DNA from: Symbiodinium natans
Taxonomy: Eukaryota > Sar > Dinophyceae > Suessiales > Symbiodiniaceae
Length of the DNA stretch: 64,000 bases
Direction: 5' to 3'
NCBI GenBank assembly: GCA_905221605.1
Contig: CAJNDS010002134.1
Span: forward strand, 334,842 to 398,841
The notes under the pieces are model-generated. The model ran no database searches. It was given only the letters and a program-made list of their open reading frames with translations, and was not told the origin of the DNA. This document shows, in pieces, positions 22,293 to 33,542 of this stretch. How positions within the stretch are numbered: position 1 is the stretch's first letter; each line of letters starts with the position of its first letter. Made by a program: the position numbers and the translations under genes.

Positions 22293-23054
22293 AGAGGAGA
22301 TGCTGGTGGTTCGGAGCCCCCCCGGGGGCGATGCCGTGCCAGGCCGCGGGCCTTTTGGGGCTTGGGGTTTGGGGGTTTTAGGGGCTGGGAAGAGGGTTTA
22401 AGTAGGTTTAGGGGTTTAGGGCTGCCTTTTTTTGTTGGGGGGGGGGGGGGGAGATTTTGGGCCGGGCTTTCGAATTTTCATACCCTTCAGATAAAGACCT
22501 GGGGTTGCAGGGTAAGGTCAAAGTCTTGTCTAGATGGGAATGGAACCCCCAACAGTCACCGCAAGTTTGAGAAGCCGCCGAAATGGGTGTAGGCATCGGA
22601 TGCCCTTAAGCTTAGGTGCTTTAGACAGGGAACGTGTCTTGTATGTCAGGCTGTTTGAGTCGAGGACAGACAGTGCATGTTCCCGTGGTGAGGCCCAGGA
22701 CGGACACCCTCTAGACACCCAAAACCGTCGACCCGACATGTTGTCTGAGGACCCGACGCAGCACGACATGTCATGGCGCTCGCGCAGGGCTGTAGACGAT
22801 GTTGCGGATAAGGCTAGCTATGGACTCTACGCCTATAGGTCTAGCTTCATCGGGAATACAGTTCGGAGAGGCATGTTGGCCTTCTTGAATGTTGAAATTG
22901 ATTGCAAATTGTTTGGGTACTGTGTGCAACCAGCTCCTACTTCTGAGGGCGGCGCAAAAGGTAAACCGAGAGGTGCACGAAGAGGCCAGTGTCTAGCAGC
23001 AACTGGTAGCACAACAGCCGATATGACCGGACGCTGAGTGGCCACCTATGCCGC

Positions 23055-23216
23055 CTGTGTATGTATGTATACGTATATGTCTATGTATATGTATACGTAT
23101 ATGTATATGTATATGTATATGAATACGTATATGTATATGTATGTGTATTTAGATTTGTATCTGCAATATGTGTGTATATCTATATATGTATATATATATA
23201 TCTCTCTCTCTCTCTC

Positions 23217-23252
<36 letters not shown>

Positions 23253-23290
23253 GGTGCTTCTGTGTGTGTGTGTGTCTCTATGTGTGTATA
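23055..23290 (+). repeat. TATGTA, CT and GT microsatellites
   Basis: ATGTAT-type hexamers, then a CT run, then a GT run. The 167-codon frame upstream (22534-23037) and the 177-codon frame at 23682-24215 are not supported by splice context. Confidence 0.85.
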
Positions 23291-24878
23291 CGTGTATCCT
23301 AGGCCCTGGACAGGGCAGCGCAGCAACCTACTCTGGCCGTCCTGACCTTGCCTGGAAATCTCGGAAGCTTTCTTGGGAGGCCCTCCTTCCCCTCCGCCCT
23401 TTTCAGGTCTTCTATAGGGCTTATAGGGTGTTATAGGGATTTAGAGGGTGTTATAGGGCGCTACGGGGTTTTGTAGGGTTTATGGTTTTTTGTTTAGGGG
23501 TTCGTAGGGTTTGTCGGGTTTTTAGGTGACAAAGCTATGTTCTAGGAGGGCAAACACAAGGTGCACACCAAGCGAATTCGAAACTCAGGGGAACAGTGGT
23601 CGACACGGCTCCCCAGACTCTTGTTTCTAGCGCGCGGCTGCGCAGCCTCCGCTCAATGCGCACGAAGGTCTCTGTACAGGCGTGCCAGGGACTTCGCAAA
23701 CAAAAGAGCCATTTTTCGGGGTGTGTAGATCCAATTGTAGAACTTCAACTCTGAACCTACATGAACAGCGAAATGCACTCGCGCATGCTGCTCCGTATAA
23801 AATCGGGAAGGACGTTCAAGAAAAAAACTCAGCTCCAGCTTGGCAGGTGGCAAACTTATCAACAGCCGTTTCGTATTTAATTCCGAGCATTCTCAAACAC
23901 ATGACTCGATACGAATATGCTCATCGAGGAGAAGTCCACGGCCGCACCATGGCAAACATTTCAGCAGCTTGGCAAGCTGGCAAAGGGATGCCACACGCCG
24001 AGCGCAGGTTGACTTCTGGGGGACCAAATCAACCCTTGAACTGCGAGCATATACCGCGTACGGCATCCTTTTTTGGGGTTTATGGACCAAAAAACCCTTT
24101 TAGGGCTCATTCAGTCTGCTTGGGATGTGGTGAGCGGGAGGGTGTGGTGGAGGCTCTGGTGGCAGTGCTGGGGCTGGGTCTGTTCTCCCTGACACAACCC
24201 CAAAGACCTAAATGAAGTGAGTCGCTTTCCGAGGAGTCCCCACGCAATAAAACCCTTCTTCTATGTAAGCTGCGTGCGAAGGGCTGCAGGTACTGTCTGG
24301 CCCAGGAAGGCCCAAAGCCAATGTCAAGTAACTTTAGCCGGATCACTATAACACAGTATATATATATATGTGTGTATATATATATACATATATACGTATA
24401 AATATAGAGTATGCAAAACATTATTAATGTATATATGCATGTATAAGCGTAGCATAGCATTCTCAAAACTTCTGGATGCCAACCGCAACTATCAGGATCG
24501 AATACAGAGACTTGAGCCACTTCCATACATTACCCATCAAAGCCTACGGACCAGTCTCCAAGGTAACACTTCAAAGCTGGTGCGAGGCCCTTGCGCGCCT
24601 TAGCAGCCTAGCAGGTTGCTATCCAAAAAAAAACCATTGGCTTCAAGCATTTGGGGGGTTAGGGTTTAGGGCCCCAAATAGTAGGATCCCTTGTAATAAG
24701 GACCCCAATAAGGTACCCCTAATTTTTCTGGTGGGTGGGGGGCTGGGAGGAGGTCTAGCATTTTGCTGTGAAATTTCTTTAAACCCTAAACCCTAAAACC
24801 TAAGCGTCCCTAAACCCTAAATTTCTTTGGGATTTAAGGGTTCATTTCCTACCATACCGACCATACCTGCAATCGTAC

Positions 24879-25053
24879 TCAAGTCACGGGCTCGTCTGCG
24901 TGGGCCACCTCCCCACATGCTACACAAAGGGGTTTAGGGTTTGGGGGATGGGGTTTAGGGGTTTAGGGTTTAGGGTAACCCGACACGCTGCCTCGCAGGT
25001 ACCACATCACGCGCCAGACACTGCAGCGGTCTGAGTTTTGGTCCATGGTCATC
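24879..25053 (-). CDS. Two terminal exons joined across a 60-bp telomere-type intron
   Basis: Exon 25053-24980 (MTMDQNSDRCSVWRVMWY near its start) ends in phase 1. Exon 24919-24879 completes the codon and reads CGEVAHADEPVT to a TGA. The intron (24920-24979) is GTTACCCTAAACCC followed by more CCCTAAA-type units and TTTGTGTAG. The ATG sits right after an AG, so upstream exons are likely. A plus-strand frame over the first exon is also open and protein-like, so the strand is not certain. Confidence 0.45.
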
Positions 25054-25099
25054 CTACAACAAAAGAACCAATTACCTAATCCCTAAACCTAAGCCAAAT

Positions 25100-25186
25100 A
25101 TGAAGAAAAAACTTGTCGCGTCAGCTTTCTTCGGGCTTGCAAGTTTCGTGGGCCTGCGATGGCAGGGCGCTAAGTCCTACAGTTGA
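25100..25186 (+). CDS. Small ORF with signal-peptide-like N-terminus
   Basis: An ATG-to-TGA frame of 28 codons reads MKKKLVASAFFGLASFVGL, a basic start followed by a hydrophobic stretch with small residues, then RWQGAKSYS. It may be a complete small secreted peptide, or a first exon using the GC donor near 25167. It lies outside any tract or element. Confidence 0.35.
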   Translation: MKKKLVASAFFGLASFVGLRWQGAKSYS

Positions 25187-25896
25187 GGTGTTTGGGGTCT
25201 CCGGGTGTACGGGTTTGAGCCCTGACTAATGTGACTTGGCTGCTGCCTCCACAGCTACTACCTAAACCCTAAACCGTAAAGCCTAAAGGAATAGTACTTC
25301 GGGCTGGTATGGTTTCAGGCGAATGCGGTGCTTCGATGGTTACATGAACCATAGACCCGAAAAGGATGGGACGTAGGAGAGCCGTAGGAGTCACGTATGA
25401 GAGACGCCGGTGTTCGCGGCGTGACTAGGAGCTGAGGTTTGGGGTTTAGGTCTAAGGACCGTATTGGTTCTTTCTTCGGGTTCGGGCACTGGTAAGAGGA
25501 TGGGCGAAGGTCCCGCCTGAGGGGGAGAGAAGGGGGAAACTTAGGGTTTAGGGGAGAGGACCATGAGGTTCCGTTGTGCCGTATTCCGACCCGAATAAGC
25601 AAGGTGCTCCAAACAACGGGCGCGTGATGAAGGAGCGACAAAGTACCCAGCCACGCCTGAAAGTCGCTGCCCAAAATGCAAAATCGACTACCCCAAATAC
25701 CAATACCCAGTCTAATTGCGATACGCAGCCCCTCCACTACAGATCCTTGCGTCAGGCGTTCCCTGGGAGACTTCCGTCCCTGCAAGCCAAGAAGATGATG
25801 CTTTCCAGGCTCGGACAACCCTTTCTCGAACACCTAAACCCTGGAACCTACACCCGAATCCCTATACCCGACACCCTAGTCAGCTTTAAACTCACC

Positions 25897-25989
25897 AGTT
25901 GGCATGCTCCCCCCTTATACTACCAGTCCTTAAAAAGGACAAAAATCCCCATTAACGACTGTTAGTATATAAGGGGGAACATGCCAACT
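25897..25989 (+). mobile_element. B-family element B4, complete
   Basis: This 93-bp copy has near-perfect terminal repeats AGTTGGCATGCTCCCCCCTT and AAGGGGGAACATGCCAACT. Confidence 0.8.
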
Positions 25990-26526
25990 TATCAGGCTTG
26001 ATCTGTGGAATGACCAAGCATGCGTGTTTCTGGGCCGAGCCTGGTGCCGCGCCACTGGGCCACAGGCGCTGGCAATGCCAAGTGGCAATCTGCAATCTTG
26101 CCCCAAAACCTGCTCTGGAATCTGCCTAAGGAACCCCAACCTACTCTTTTTGTAGGTTACCTAGGAAGCCCCTAAGGAGCTTGAAAATAAATGACCTACA
26201 AAAGGTGAGTTTGGGATTCTTAAAGGTAGGCGTTTAGAATGCTCAGCAAGCTTACGGGGACCGAAACCCTGATAACAAGGTATGTCTCCGTCCAGATTTA
26301 AGCATCTCTGATGAAAGGGGCGTGGTGCGACGAGTCTGAAGTCCCAGCTTGCATGGTGATCACAAGAGAAACCTGATCTGCACGACTAATGTAGTTGTTT
26401 CGGGAATCGATGTATGAATAGGTTGAAACCAGACTCATTATACACAACAGTGGCAATGCTTCAGGTTCCAGTATTGCAGGGCTTTGGGGGTCCCAGCTGC
26501 ATAAGACAGGTGGGAAAGCTCACCGA

Positions 26527-26670
26527 CATGGGCTACTATACCCTATAACCCCTTAACAAAGGCCCTTTATAGGGTTGCTTAGAGGGATTCTCAGGCCTAA
26601 TAATAACCCCTTAAAAAAACAGGCCCTCTATAGGGTTGGTTAGGGAGATTCTAAGGCCTAATAGCCCATG
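26527..26670 (+). mobile_element. Palindrome-ended element with internal tandem duplication
   Basis: CATGGGCTA and TAGCCCATG bound two about 60-bp copies that share ATAACCCCTTAA, TATAGGGTTG and AGGCCTAATA. No other copy seen. Confidence 0.5.
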
Positions 26671-26911
26671 TTTGGCATGAAGTGCTGCGTCCGATACAGC
26701 GTCAGCAGCTCTGAAAACGATGCCTTGCGGCTGGCGCAAGTCCGATGTCAGGTTCGACCCTCTGGGCCGAAAGTGTGAGTTGAACTGATCATCCCAACTG
26801 TGCCGCAAGGGTTTAAGGTTTAGGGTTTAGGGCTTCGGGTTCAGGGCGTACAAGAGGAGCCGACCTGAGGCATGGACTTGCTCCGAATTGGGCCCACGTG
26901 CGCCCAGATAC

Positions 26912-27169
26912 TTGAATACTGTATTGGACATCGTGCAGGGTGGTGGCTTGAGGTGTGGGATTGATTGGAGAAAGTTCACCAGACTAATCCCAGACTGTAA
27001 CCAACCCTAAACATCCCTAAACACCCCTAGGGTTTAGGGTTTAGGGTTTAGGGACAGTTGTTGGGGTAGCCGAGTCCGGCGTCATTGACCGAGTCTCCCT
27101 CGCGGTCTGGGAGGTCCTCCGCGGCGTCAGTTCAGCAAAGCCGCCTGCAGGAAACACTGAGTCAGACAT
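26912..27169 (-). CDS. Gene start, two exons separated by a telomere-type intron
   Basis: Exon 1 (27169-27056) starts at ATG and encodes 38 residues rich in Ser, Thr and Arg (MSDSVFPAGGFAELTPRR at the start). Exon 2 (26983 down to at least 26912) continues in phase 0 and stays open to about 26835. The 72-bp intron (26984-27055) starts GTCCCTAAACCC, contains heptamers in both orientations and ends GGGATTAG. An alternative donor for exon 2 lies further down. Function not recognised; the N-terminus looks disordered. Confidence 0.55.
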
Positions 27170-27185
27170 TGCATATTGCCATTTA

Positions 27186-27320
27186 GGGTTTAGGTTTATT
27201 TAGGGTTATTTAGGCTTATTTGGGCTATTTAGGGTTATATAGGGCTATTTAGGGTTATTTAGGGCTCTTTAGGGTTATTTCGGCCTATTTAGGGTTATTT
27301 AGGCTACTTAGGGTTATTTA
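27186..27320 (+). repeat. TTATTTAGGG-type decamer minisatellite
   Basis: About a dozen units of TTATTTAGGG with C/T changes, flanked by TTTAGGG. It looks like a heptamer tract expanded by a TTA word. It lies just upstream of the ATG at 27169. Confidence 0.75.
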
Positions 27321-27329
27321 GGGTTTAGG

Positions 27330-28060
27330 GTTTGGGGTTGCTGAGTTATTCTATTTTTCTTATATAAGGATGTCATTGTACTAGTATATACTTATGTTAA
27401 TGTAGCAGCGCACTATAGTGGTAGATTCTTGCATTGTGCATATTCACAGCGTATATTCTTAGCATATTCTTAGGGTACGATATGTTATTGGACATATGAC
27501 TATGCGATTTTGCGATTATGCTACTAGAGTATTGTATGGTTGTATTCTCCCACTATACAAGCATGAGATTTTTATATGAGCTTCAGCTGGATTGCAGGCT
27601 GTGCACGGTCTCAGAACACAAAAACAACAAACTAGCTCAGCTTAGCCACGATATGGGAATCCAACCTAAGCAATACATGCCTAAACCCTAAACCCCATAA
27701 GGCCTACACGCCTTGAAGCAAATTGCAACTCGGTAGCCTCACCGTCTTTGGCGCATGGGTTGGCTTTTCCATTTCGACAACTCATGACAACTCATGCCAC
27801 CTTCAAAGTCTGAAAGCGTACCTCTACACGCTTCACTTACTTCCCAAATACCCCTGGGGTAAAAAGTTCAAACTTCAGAATAAGACGGCCTTATAAGAGG
27901 CCAAAAGTTGAAAAGTTGGGTTTTGAACCGCTAAGCTTAACAACACGAAGCTTCACCTGTAGTCTGGCATTCCGGGCCGACTTCACTAGAATGGGCACGT
28001 TGGGTAGCTTGATAACAATAACAATGCGAAAGGGGTTAGGAGGAGGTGACTTTGGAGCAG
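27330..28060. other. AT-richer stretch without a gene I can support
   Basis: No long frame on either strand and only one short CCCTAAA tract (27683-27695). It may be the promoter region of the minus-strand gene that starts at 27169. Confidence 0.4.
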
Positions 28061-28062
28061 AA

Positions 28063-28177
28063 GTAATATAGGGGCCTGATTAACAATTAGAATAGGGTTG
28101 AATCGGGTTACAATAGCCAAATTTTAGAGGGACCAAAGGGGAAAATGGCAAGTAAATGATTCCGACCCCTATAGTAT
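28063..28177 (+). mobile_element. E-family element
   Basis: GTAATATAGGGGCCTGATTA is mirrored by TGATTCCGACCCCTATAGTA. Related words recur at 10190-10416 in a rearranged block that includes heptamers. A plus exon candidate follows at about 28189-28308 (CRAAADALRRSVAVIASGLE). Confidence 0.5.
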
Positions 28178-28493
28178 GCTTTTTGTATCAAGCGAGCACA
28201 TCTATTGCAATGTCTGCCGAGCGGCGGCGGATGCACTGCGACGCAGTGTTGCAGTCATTGCTTCAGGCCTGGAGAGTGCCAGGAGCACTCCTATAGGGCT
28301 TGACTCGGGTTTAGGTTTAGGGTTAGGGTTTATCGGGTTTAGGGTTTTGGGGCTTTAGTAGACCTTACAGGATTTAAAGGATTCTCAGAGCTGCATCTCT
28401 TTAAGTAAAGCTCCAAGTAAAGCTCCAAGCGCAGTCGGAAACTACAGAAAATCACAGTCGGCACAAACCCATGAATACCCCCAAGCCCTAAAC

Positions 28494-28910
28494 CGTGTAT
28501 TGTCCCTGCGCGTCTAGCAGTGGGCGACAGGAGCCAGGAGGGGCTGTCAGTCCCTGAACTTCTAAGAGATAGTGTATGTCTGGATTGGGATGTTACCCCC
28601 AACACTAACAGTCGTCCTTATAGGGATTATAGTCCCCCCCCCCCCCCTATTTTAACCCCCCCCCACTAAGGACTGTTAGCATAAGGGGAAACATCCCAAT
28701 GTAACCCTAAACCCTAAACCCTTTGGCCACTGGTCTGAGGTCCAGCCAGTACACATGCAGCACCGCCACTCAAGATCTTCATAAACCTTAAACCCCAAAC
28801 CCTAAACCCTAAACCGTAATGTCTGTTGTGGTGGACTTGGGGTGTGCATCCCAGAAATCGTCGCCAGGGCGCTCGTCCAACACTTGCACTTCGACAAAGG
28901 TGTTCTTGAC
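28494..28910 (-). CDS. Three consecutive exons with telomere-type and B-element introns
   Basis: Exon 28910-28815 (32 codons, starts VKNTFVEVQVLDERPGDDF) ends ATTACG before GTTTAGGG. The next exon, 28768-28720, is Cys/Trp-rich (WRCCMCTGWTSDQWPK) and in phase 0. The third, 28553-28494, follows in phase 1 (TDSPSWLLSPTARRAG). The first intron is 46 bp of TTTAGGG variants ending TTGAG; an earlier TTTAAG acceptor would make it 28 nt and add six in-frame codons. The second intron (28554-28719) contains the complete B-family element 28584-28700. Flanking exons are probably missing. No function recognised. Confidence 0.58.
28584..28700 (+). mobile_element. B-family element B5, inside an intron
   Basis: Terminal repeats ATTGGGATGTTACCCCC and GGGGAAACATCCCAAT. 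The centre is expanded with C runs. It lies within the intron 28554-28719 of the gene at 28494-28910. Confidence 0.75.
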
Positions 28911-29270
28911 CTGACAGCTGGGTTTAGGGTTTAGGGTTTAGGGTTTAGGGTTTAGGGCCTAGATCCTCCGAAGAGTCTTCTTAGCAACAGTGATGCTTAA
29001 CAGTGCACCATTGTCTACGAAAACTCCATGTTACTGTAGTAGCAGCATGCAGAATCAGAAAAAAAAGCTCGACATCACCAAAGCCCACTGCACGAGCCCT
29101 CACCATAGCCAAGAACTTGCATGCCCTAAACCCCAAACACTAAACCCTAAACCCAGAACCCTAAACCCTAAACCCTACCCTAAGCCCTCGACCCTCAACC
29201 CTAACCCTTAACCCCAGACCCGAAACCCTTAACCCTAAACCCTATCCTTTAGGCCCGAAAGCTGAAGCAT

Positions 29271-29380
29271 ACTAATTGTTTGAGAACCCCCCCCAAAAAA
29301 AAAAAAAAGACTCTTCCTTATTAAGGGTAAAAAGTAATAAGGGAATTACTGTTTTTTTAGGGTTCTTGAGCCAATAGTAG
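29271..29380 (+). mobile_element. C-family element C2
   Basis: ACTAATTGTTTGAGAACCCC plus C and A runs to GGTTCTTGAGCCAATAGTAG. Its right end is the inferred acceptor of the exon 29381-29471. Confidence 0.7.
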
Positions 29381-29656
29381 ATGGCGGGTGCTGCTAGGGT
29401 GCGATGGCCCTTGCCACGGGCGTCTCAGCCTCCCGGATGCCGTGCGCCTGCTTTCCTCAGGGCTCTTGGGGGTTTGTTTTTTGTAACCTCCTGCAGGGTT
29501 TAGGGTTTGGGGTTCAGGGTTTAAATTTAGGGTTTAGGGTTTAGTGAACAGATTCAGGGTTGCCGGCTGCCTGGCTGCAGGCCCAGCTGGCGTTTTGAGT
29601 TCGGGCCAACACGCGAGTGTGCAGAGAACCAGGGCCAGCAATCAAGGGTTGAAGAG
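29381..29656 (+). CDS. Two exons; first follows directly on a C-family element
   Basis: Exon 29381-29471 (phase-0 end; contains GCDGPCHGRLSLPDAVRLL) and exon 29558-29656 (33 codons, starts GCRLPGCRPSWRFEFGPTR) join in frame. The intron 29472-29557 starts GTTTG, carries several TTTAGGG units and ends GATTCAG. The acceptor of the first exon is the right end (AGTAG) of the C-family element 29271-29380, so that element would be the 3' part of the preceding intron. The second exon ends GAAGAG before GTTTAGGG. Another frame starting at the ATG at 29381 is also open. Function unknown. Confidence 0.5.
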
Positions 29657-30770
29657 GTTTAGGGTTTAGGGTTTAGGACTCGCACCCCTAAGGATGTACC
29701 CCTAAGAGGTTCCCTTCATAAACTCCTCATATGGCCCTTAGTTATATTCCCTTGATTTCAAGATCCTTCGAAAGGGTCCCCAAACAAAAGGGTTCAACCT
29801 TAAGGGTCCAAGGCAGGAGTCCCATGAAGTGAGGGTTCAGGGCTTTGGGTTCACAAACCCCAAATCCCAAACCCCAAACCCTAAACCCTAAACCCTAAAC
29901 CCTAAACCCTAAAGCCTAACCCTAAACCCTCAACCCCTACTTTGTAAAGGGACTTCGGGGTTCTGGATGTAGGGCTAGCAAATGGTGCCCAAATCACCTG
30001 CCACGCATGTCAATCAGACCAGAACGATTTCATGTAAAGGCTTCCGACAATTCAGCATTCTGCAAGGGTTTGACCATAATGGGCATAACCCCCAAAGCCC
30101 TAATCACTTCCTAAGCCAAATTTGGGATTAACGGCAACGACGTCATGCGGCTGATCTGCGCAGTGCTGCCAAGTGTCGATACTGCATGAGCTGAAAGTAG
30201 TGATGAGGCTGTTCCTGCGAGCGCGAAGCAGAAAAAAACTGCGGTTTCTGGGGTTGAGTGTCCGGGGGGTTGCACATGCTTTTGCTGTGGGGCTTGGTTG
30301 CTTTGGACGTGGCTTTTCATTTTCCTGACGACCAGGGGCCGGTAGAAAGCTAAGCTGTTTATGGGGTAGTTCCCTCCGCAGCCACATAGAACATCATCAG
30401 CTGCAATGTCACACGTTACCGAGGGATCCTTTGGTAGGCACTGCGCTGGTGGGAATCCTTACCATCAACCGTTTGATATATATATATATATACATGTGAA
30501 ACAAGCCCGTCCCCAAGCCCTTTTAGCAGCCCTAAACCATAAACCCTAAACCCTAAACCCTAAACCCCAAACAATCCTAAACCGATGTTTGCCTTGGTAG
30601 ATACCTTTTCAGCCACGACTAGAACGCGATAGTCCGCTCAAGTACGTTGTTTAGTTCTTAGGGCTTCTAGGGTTCAAGGTACGACGGCTAAATGTATGAA
30701 CTTGGTGCTTGCCCTAAACCCTAAACCCTAAACCCTAAACCCTGTTGATAATCCTTTCTGGCCACGCAAG

Positions 30771-31713
30771 GGAAATCGACCTCCGGGGAGGGCAGTTCAC
30801 AGCCCGTGTCCTGGAACAGGTCTGGCAGCCACTGAAAGCAAGTGACAGCTTCGCTGCCTTGCAGCTGCCTGGGTTTCTGGTTGATTTCGGGTTTAGGGTC
30901 CCTGGTTTAGGGCCTAGTTTAGGGTTTAGGGTTTAGGGTTTAGGGTTTAGGGTTTAGGGTTTAGGGTTTAGGGTTTAGGGTTTAGGGTTTAGGGTTTGGG
31001 GGAGATTCTGGTACTCCCAAGTTCGGAGTCGCAGGCCCGAAGCCCGCAAACCCTGAAACAGCCTCAAGCCCTCTTGTGGGGTCCTTAAGAGAGGGGGTTC
31101 AAGAGGGGGTAGGTGAGGTCTAGGGTTTAGGGTTTAGGGTTTAGGGTTTAGGGTTTAGGGTTTAGGGTTTAGGGTTTAGGGTTTAGGGTTTAGGGATTAG
31201 GGTTTAGGGTTTAGGGTTTAGGGGGAACTCGAGGTTCCCTAGTACTCCACACTAGCCCCTAAGGCTCCCTCAGCTTGGGGCAAGGTTCCCTCGGTACCTC
31301 CCCCATGAAGCCCCCTCTCTAGCCCTCAAAACCGAAGAAATCCTAAACCCTACACCCTACACCCCCCAAACAAAAACCTGAAACCAACAAAAAAACCTTT
31401 AAAACCTTCAAAACCCTAAAAACGCAGCCTGAACAACACCCACGGGCCCCAAAAAAGAGCAGGAGCTGCTCCAAAGAAACCCTTAAAAACCTAACGCCCC
31501 CCCCCCCCCCGGAAAAAAAAAATCAACAAACTACACCCTAATTAAGAAAACCCTTGGAACAAAAAAACAACAACAACGACAACAACAAATAACAAACACA
31601 CCCGAAGGACAGCCTTAAGACAACCCTTGCAAACCCCTAAAAAAATCAATCGGTTTAGAGTTTGGTCGTCGCACCTGGAGAGTCGGTGTCTGTCCCGGGA
31701 GGAATGCCTGAGG
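30771..31713 (+). CDS. Two candidate exons spanning the L2 element
   Basis: Exon 30771-30890 reads GHAREIDLRGGQFTARVLEQ in the region after GCAAG and ends TTCGG before GTTTAGGG (phase 2). The next phase-compatible exon is 31661-31713 (LVVAPGESVSVPGGMPE), ending before GTTTGGG. The 770-bp interval holds two long TTTAGGG tracts (30917-30999, 31121-31222), the L-family inverted repeat and a C/A-rich stretch at 31330-31630. Intermediate exons are possible. Function unknown. Confidence 0.42.
31084..31325 (+). mobile_element. L-family element L2 with a 102-bp TTTAGGG insertion
   Basis: CTTAAGAGAGGGGGTTCAAG with GGGGGTAGG on the left, CCTCCCCCATGAAGCCCCCT with CTCTAGCCC on the right. Against L1, the tract 31121-31222 lies between the GAACCT and CCTACCCCC words of the reverse complement. 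Confidence 0.65.
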
Positions 31714-32818
31714 GTTTGGGATTTTGGGGTTCCTGTAGTCCAAGGGAGGAGGGAGGTTGAGGGTTTAGGGTTTAGGGTTTAGGGTTTAGGGTTTAGGGTT
31801 TAGGGTTTAGGGTTTAGGGTTGCTACCTTGAGCGTTTTGTTTGCTACCAGCCTAGCTGACACTCGGGCCAGGGGGTTTAGGGTTTGGGGTTTGGAGCTTA
31901 GGTTGATGCTTGAGGGGTGAGGGTTGAAGGCGTATGGCGAACAGGGTTTTGGGCTCTCCACAACTCCACCTCAACGGTGTAGACTGCGCAGCTAAGCCGG
32001 CTAAGCCAAGGCAGGGAAGAGTTTAAGTTGTTCGATTTTAGGCAGCCCCTCCCGTAGCCGTTTGGGGTTCTACAAGGTGTAGAGCTGACATTCCCTGAAG
32101 CCCAGACATAAAGCCTCAAAAGTGCCTGCACGGGGGCGCTGTCAAAATCAGGGGTCCCCCGTCTGAAACCCAGACTTCGGGTTTAGGGTTTAGGGTTTTG
32201 GGTTTAGGTTTAGCGTTTAGGGTTTAGGGTTTGACTTTGTTGTCCAGTATCCTAGGGGAACTAAAGGTTAACCTCTGGAGTAGATAGGGCTTGTAATGCT
32301 CCAAAAAGATAAAGCGCGCCCTGTCAGAAATCTGGGATACAGTAAGTGTACTTCTTTAAAGAAGGTCTTTAAGGATACCAATTCGACTACTAGGCAAGAG
32401 AACCCCGTAGAACAAGAAACAGGAAATCCTCAAAGCAGATACCCGAGCTGCCCTAGCTTGGAACAGTCCTCCACATGCCAGCAGTCCTAACCCTTAAACC
32501 CTAAACCCTTAACCCCAAACCCTAAACCCTAAACCCTAAACCTTAAACCCTAAACCCTAAACCCCAAACCCTAAACCCTAAACCCGAGGGTTTACAAACC
32601 CTTTTTGAACCCAGACTCTGAACGTCAGCTGGCACGAGCACAATTGCATCGACTTACTTCCCAGAACGGAATGCGACATCCAAGAACGTCAAGCGATCTC
32701 AACCTCAAGACCTGCAATTATAAACCCTAAACCCTAAACCCTACACCCTAAACCCTAAACCCTAAACCCTACACCCTAAACCCTAAACCCTCCACCCTCA
32801 ACCCTAGCCTCCTGTCAG

Positions 32819-33115
32819 CAGCCCTGGCGGGTGGCACCTCTGGCAGTCTTCTGTGGGCTGTCCGTACGTTCGACCGCTTGCTCTCACAAGGGGTGCTCTG
32901 GCCTTTGGGGCTTGATCAGGGTTTAGGGTTTAGGGTTTAGGGTTTATGGCCTGCGGATTCCATGGGTTTAGGGTTTAGGGTTTGGAGTTTGGGGTCTTTT
33001 TGGGGTTTGGGGTTTAGGGCGCCGAAGATGAACTGGAGAAAAAGCGGGCTTGAGTCCAGGGACTCTGCCGGGAAACAACAGTCCCATGTTGCCGAAAAGC
33101 CAGACCCCGCGTCAG
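32819..33115 (+). CDS. Two exons separated by a 118-bp telomere-rich intron
   Basis: Exon 32819-32920 reads ALAGGTSGSLLWAVRTFDRL and on, ending GATCAGG before GTTTAGGG (phase 1). Exon 33039-33115 completes the codon and reads KAGLSPGTLPGNNSPMLPKS before a GTCGG donor in phase 0. The intron (32921-33038) is mostly TTTAGGG/TTTGGGG units. An upstream plus-strand exon is likely at about 32617-32720 (DSERQLARAQLHRLTSQNG). Function unknown. Confidence 0.52.
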
Positions 33116-33542
33116 GTCGGAAAAGCCCGCCCCCCCCCCTATTCTCTGCTTGAAAATCTTACTGCTTCTCAATAAGGAAGCATAAGGTATGAAGTTCCCT
33201 ACACAGCCCTGTAAGGGGGACGCCCAATTCCGAACGAGACGCCGTTAAACCCCCTACGAAGGAAGCCACGAGCTCTTAACCCTAAACCCCAAACCTGCCC
33301 TTCTTTGAACCCCAGACTGGACTGCTCGCTGGTCTTGTGCCCTATAAACCCTAAACCCCTAAACCCCAAACCCGAAAACCCCCCTACATCCCCCAAACCC
33401 GGAAAACCCCTAAAACCCCTAAACCCCCTAAACCCTACACCCCTAAACCCCTAAACCCCTAAACCCCCTAAACCCTAAACCCCTCAAACCCCTCAAACCC
33501 CTAAAGTGGGGGCTCACGACCCTGCTCACCCCTAAAGAATCT

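Noticed and set aside
22534-24215. Two long plus-strand frames (167 and 177 codons) as genes
   Set aside because: There is no splice or start context and composition is unbiased; parts overlap microsatellite flanks.
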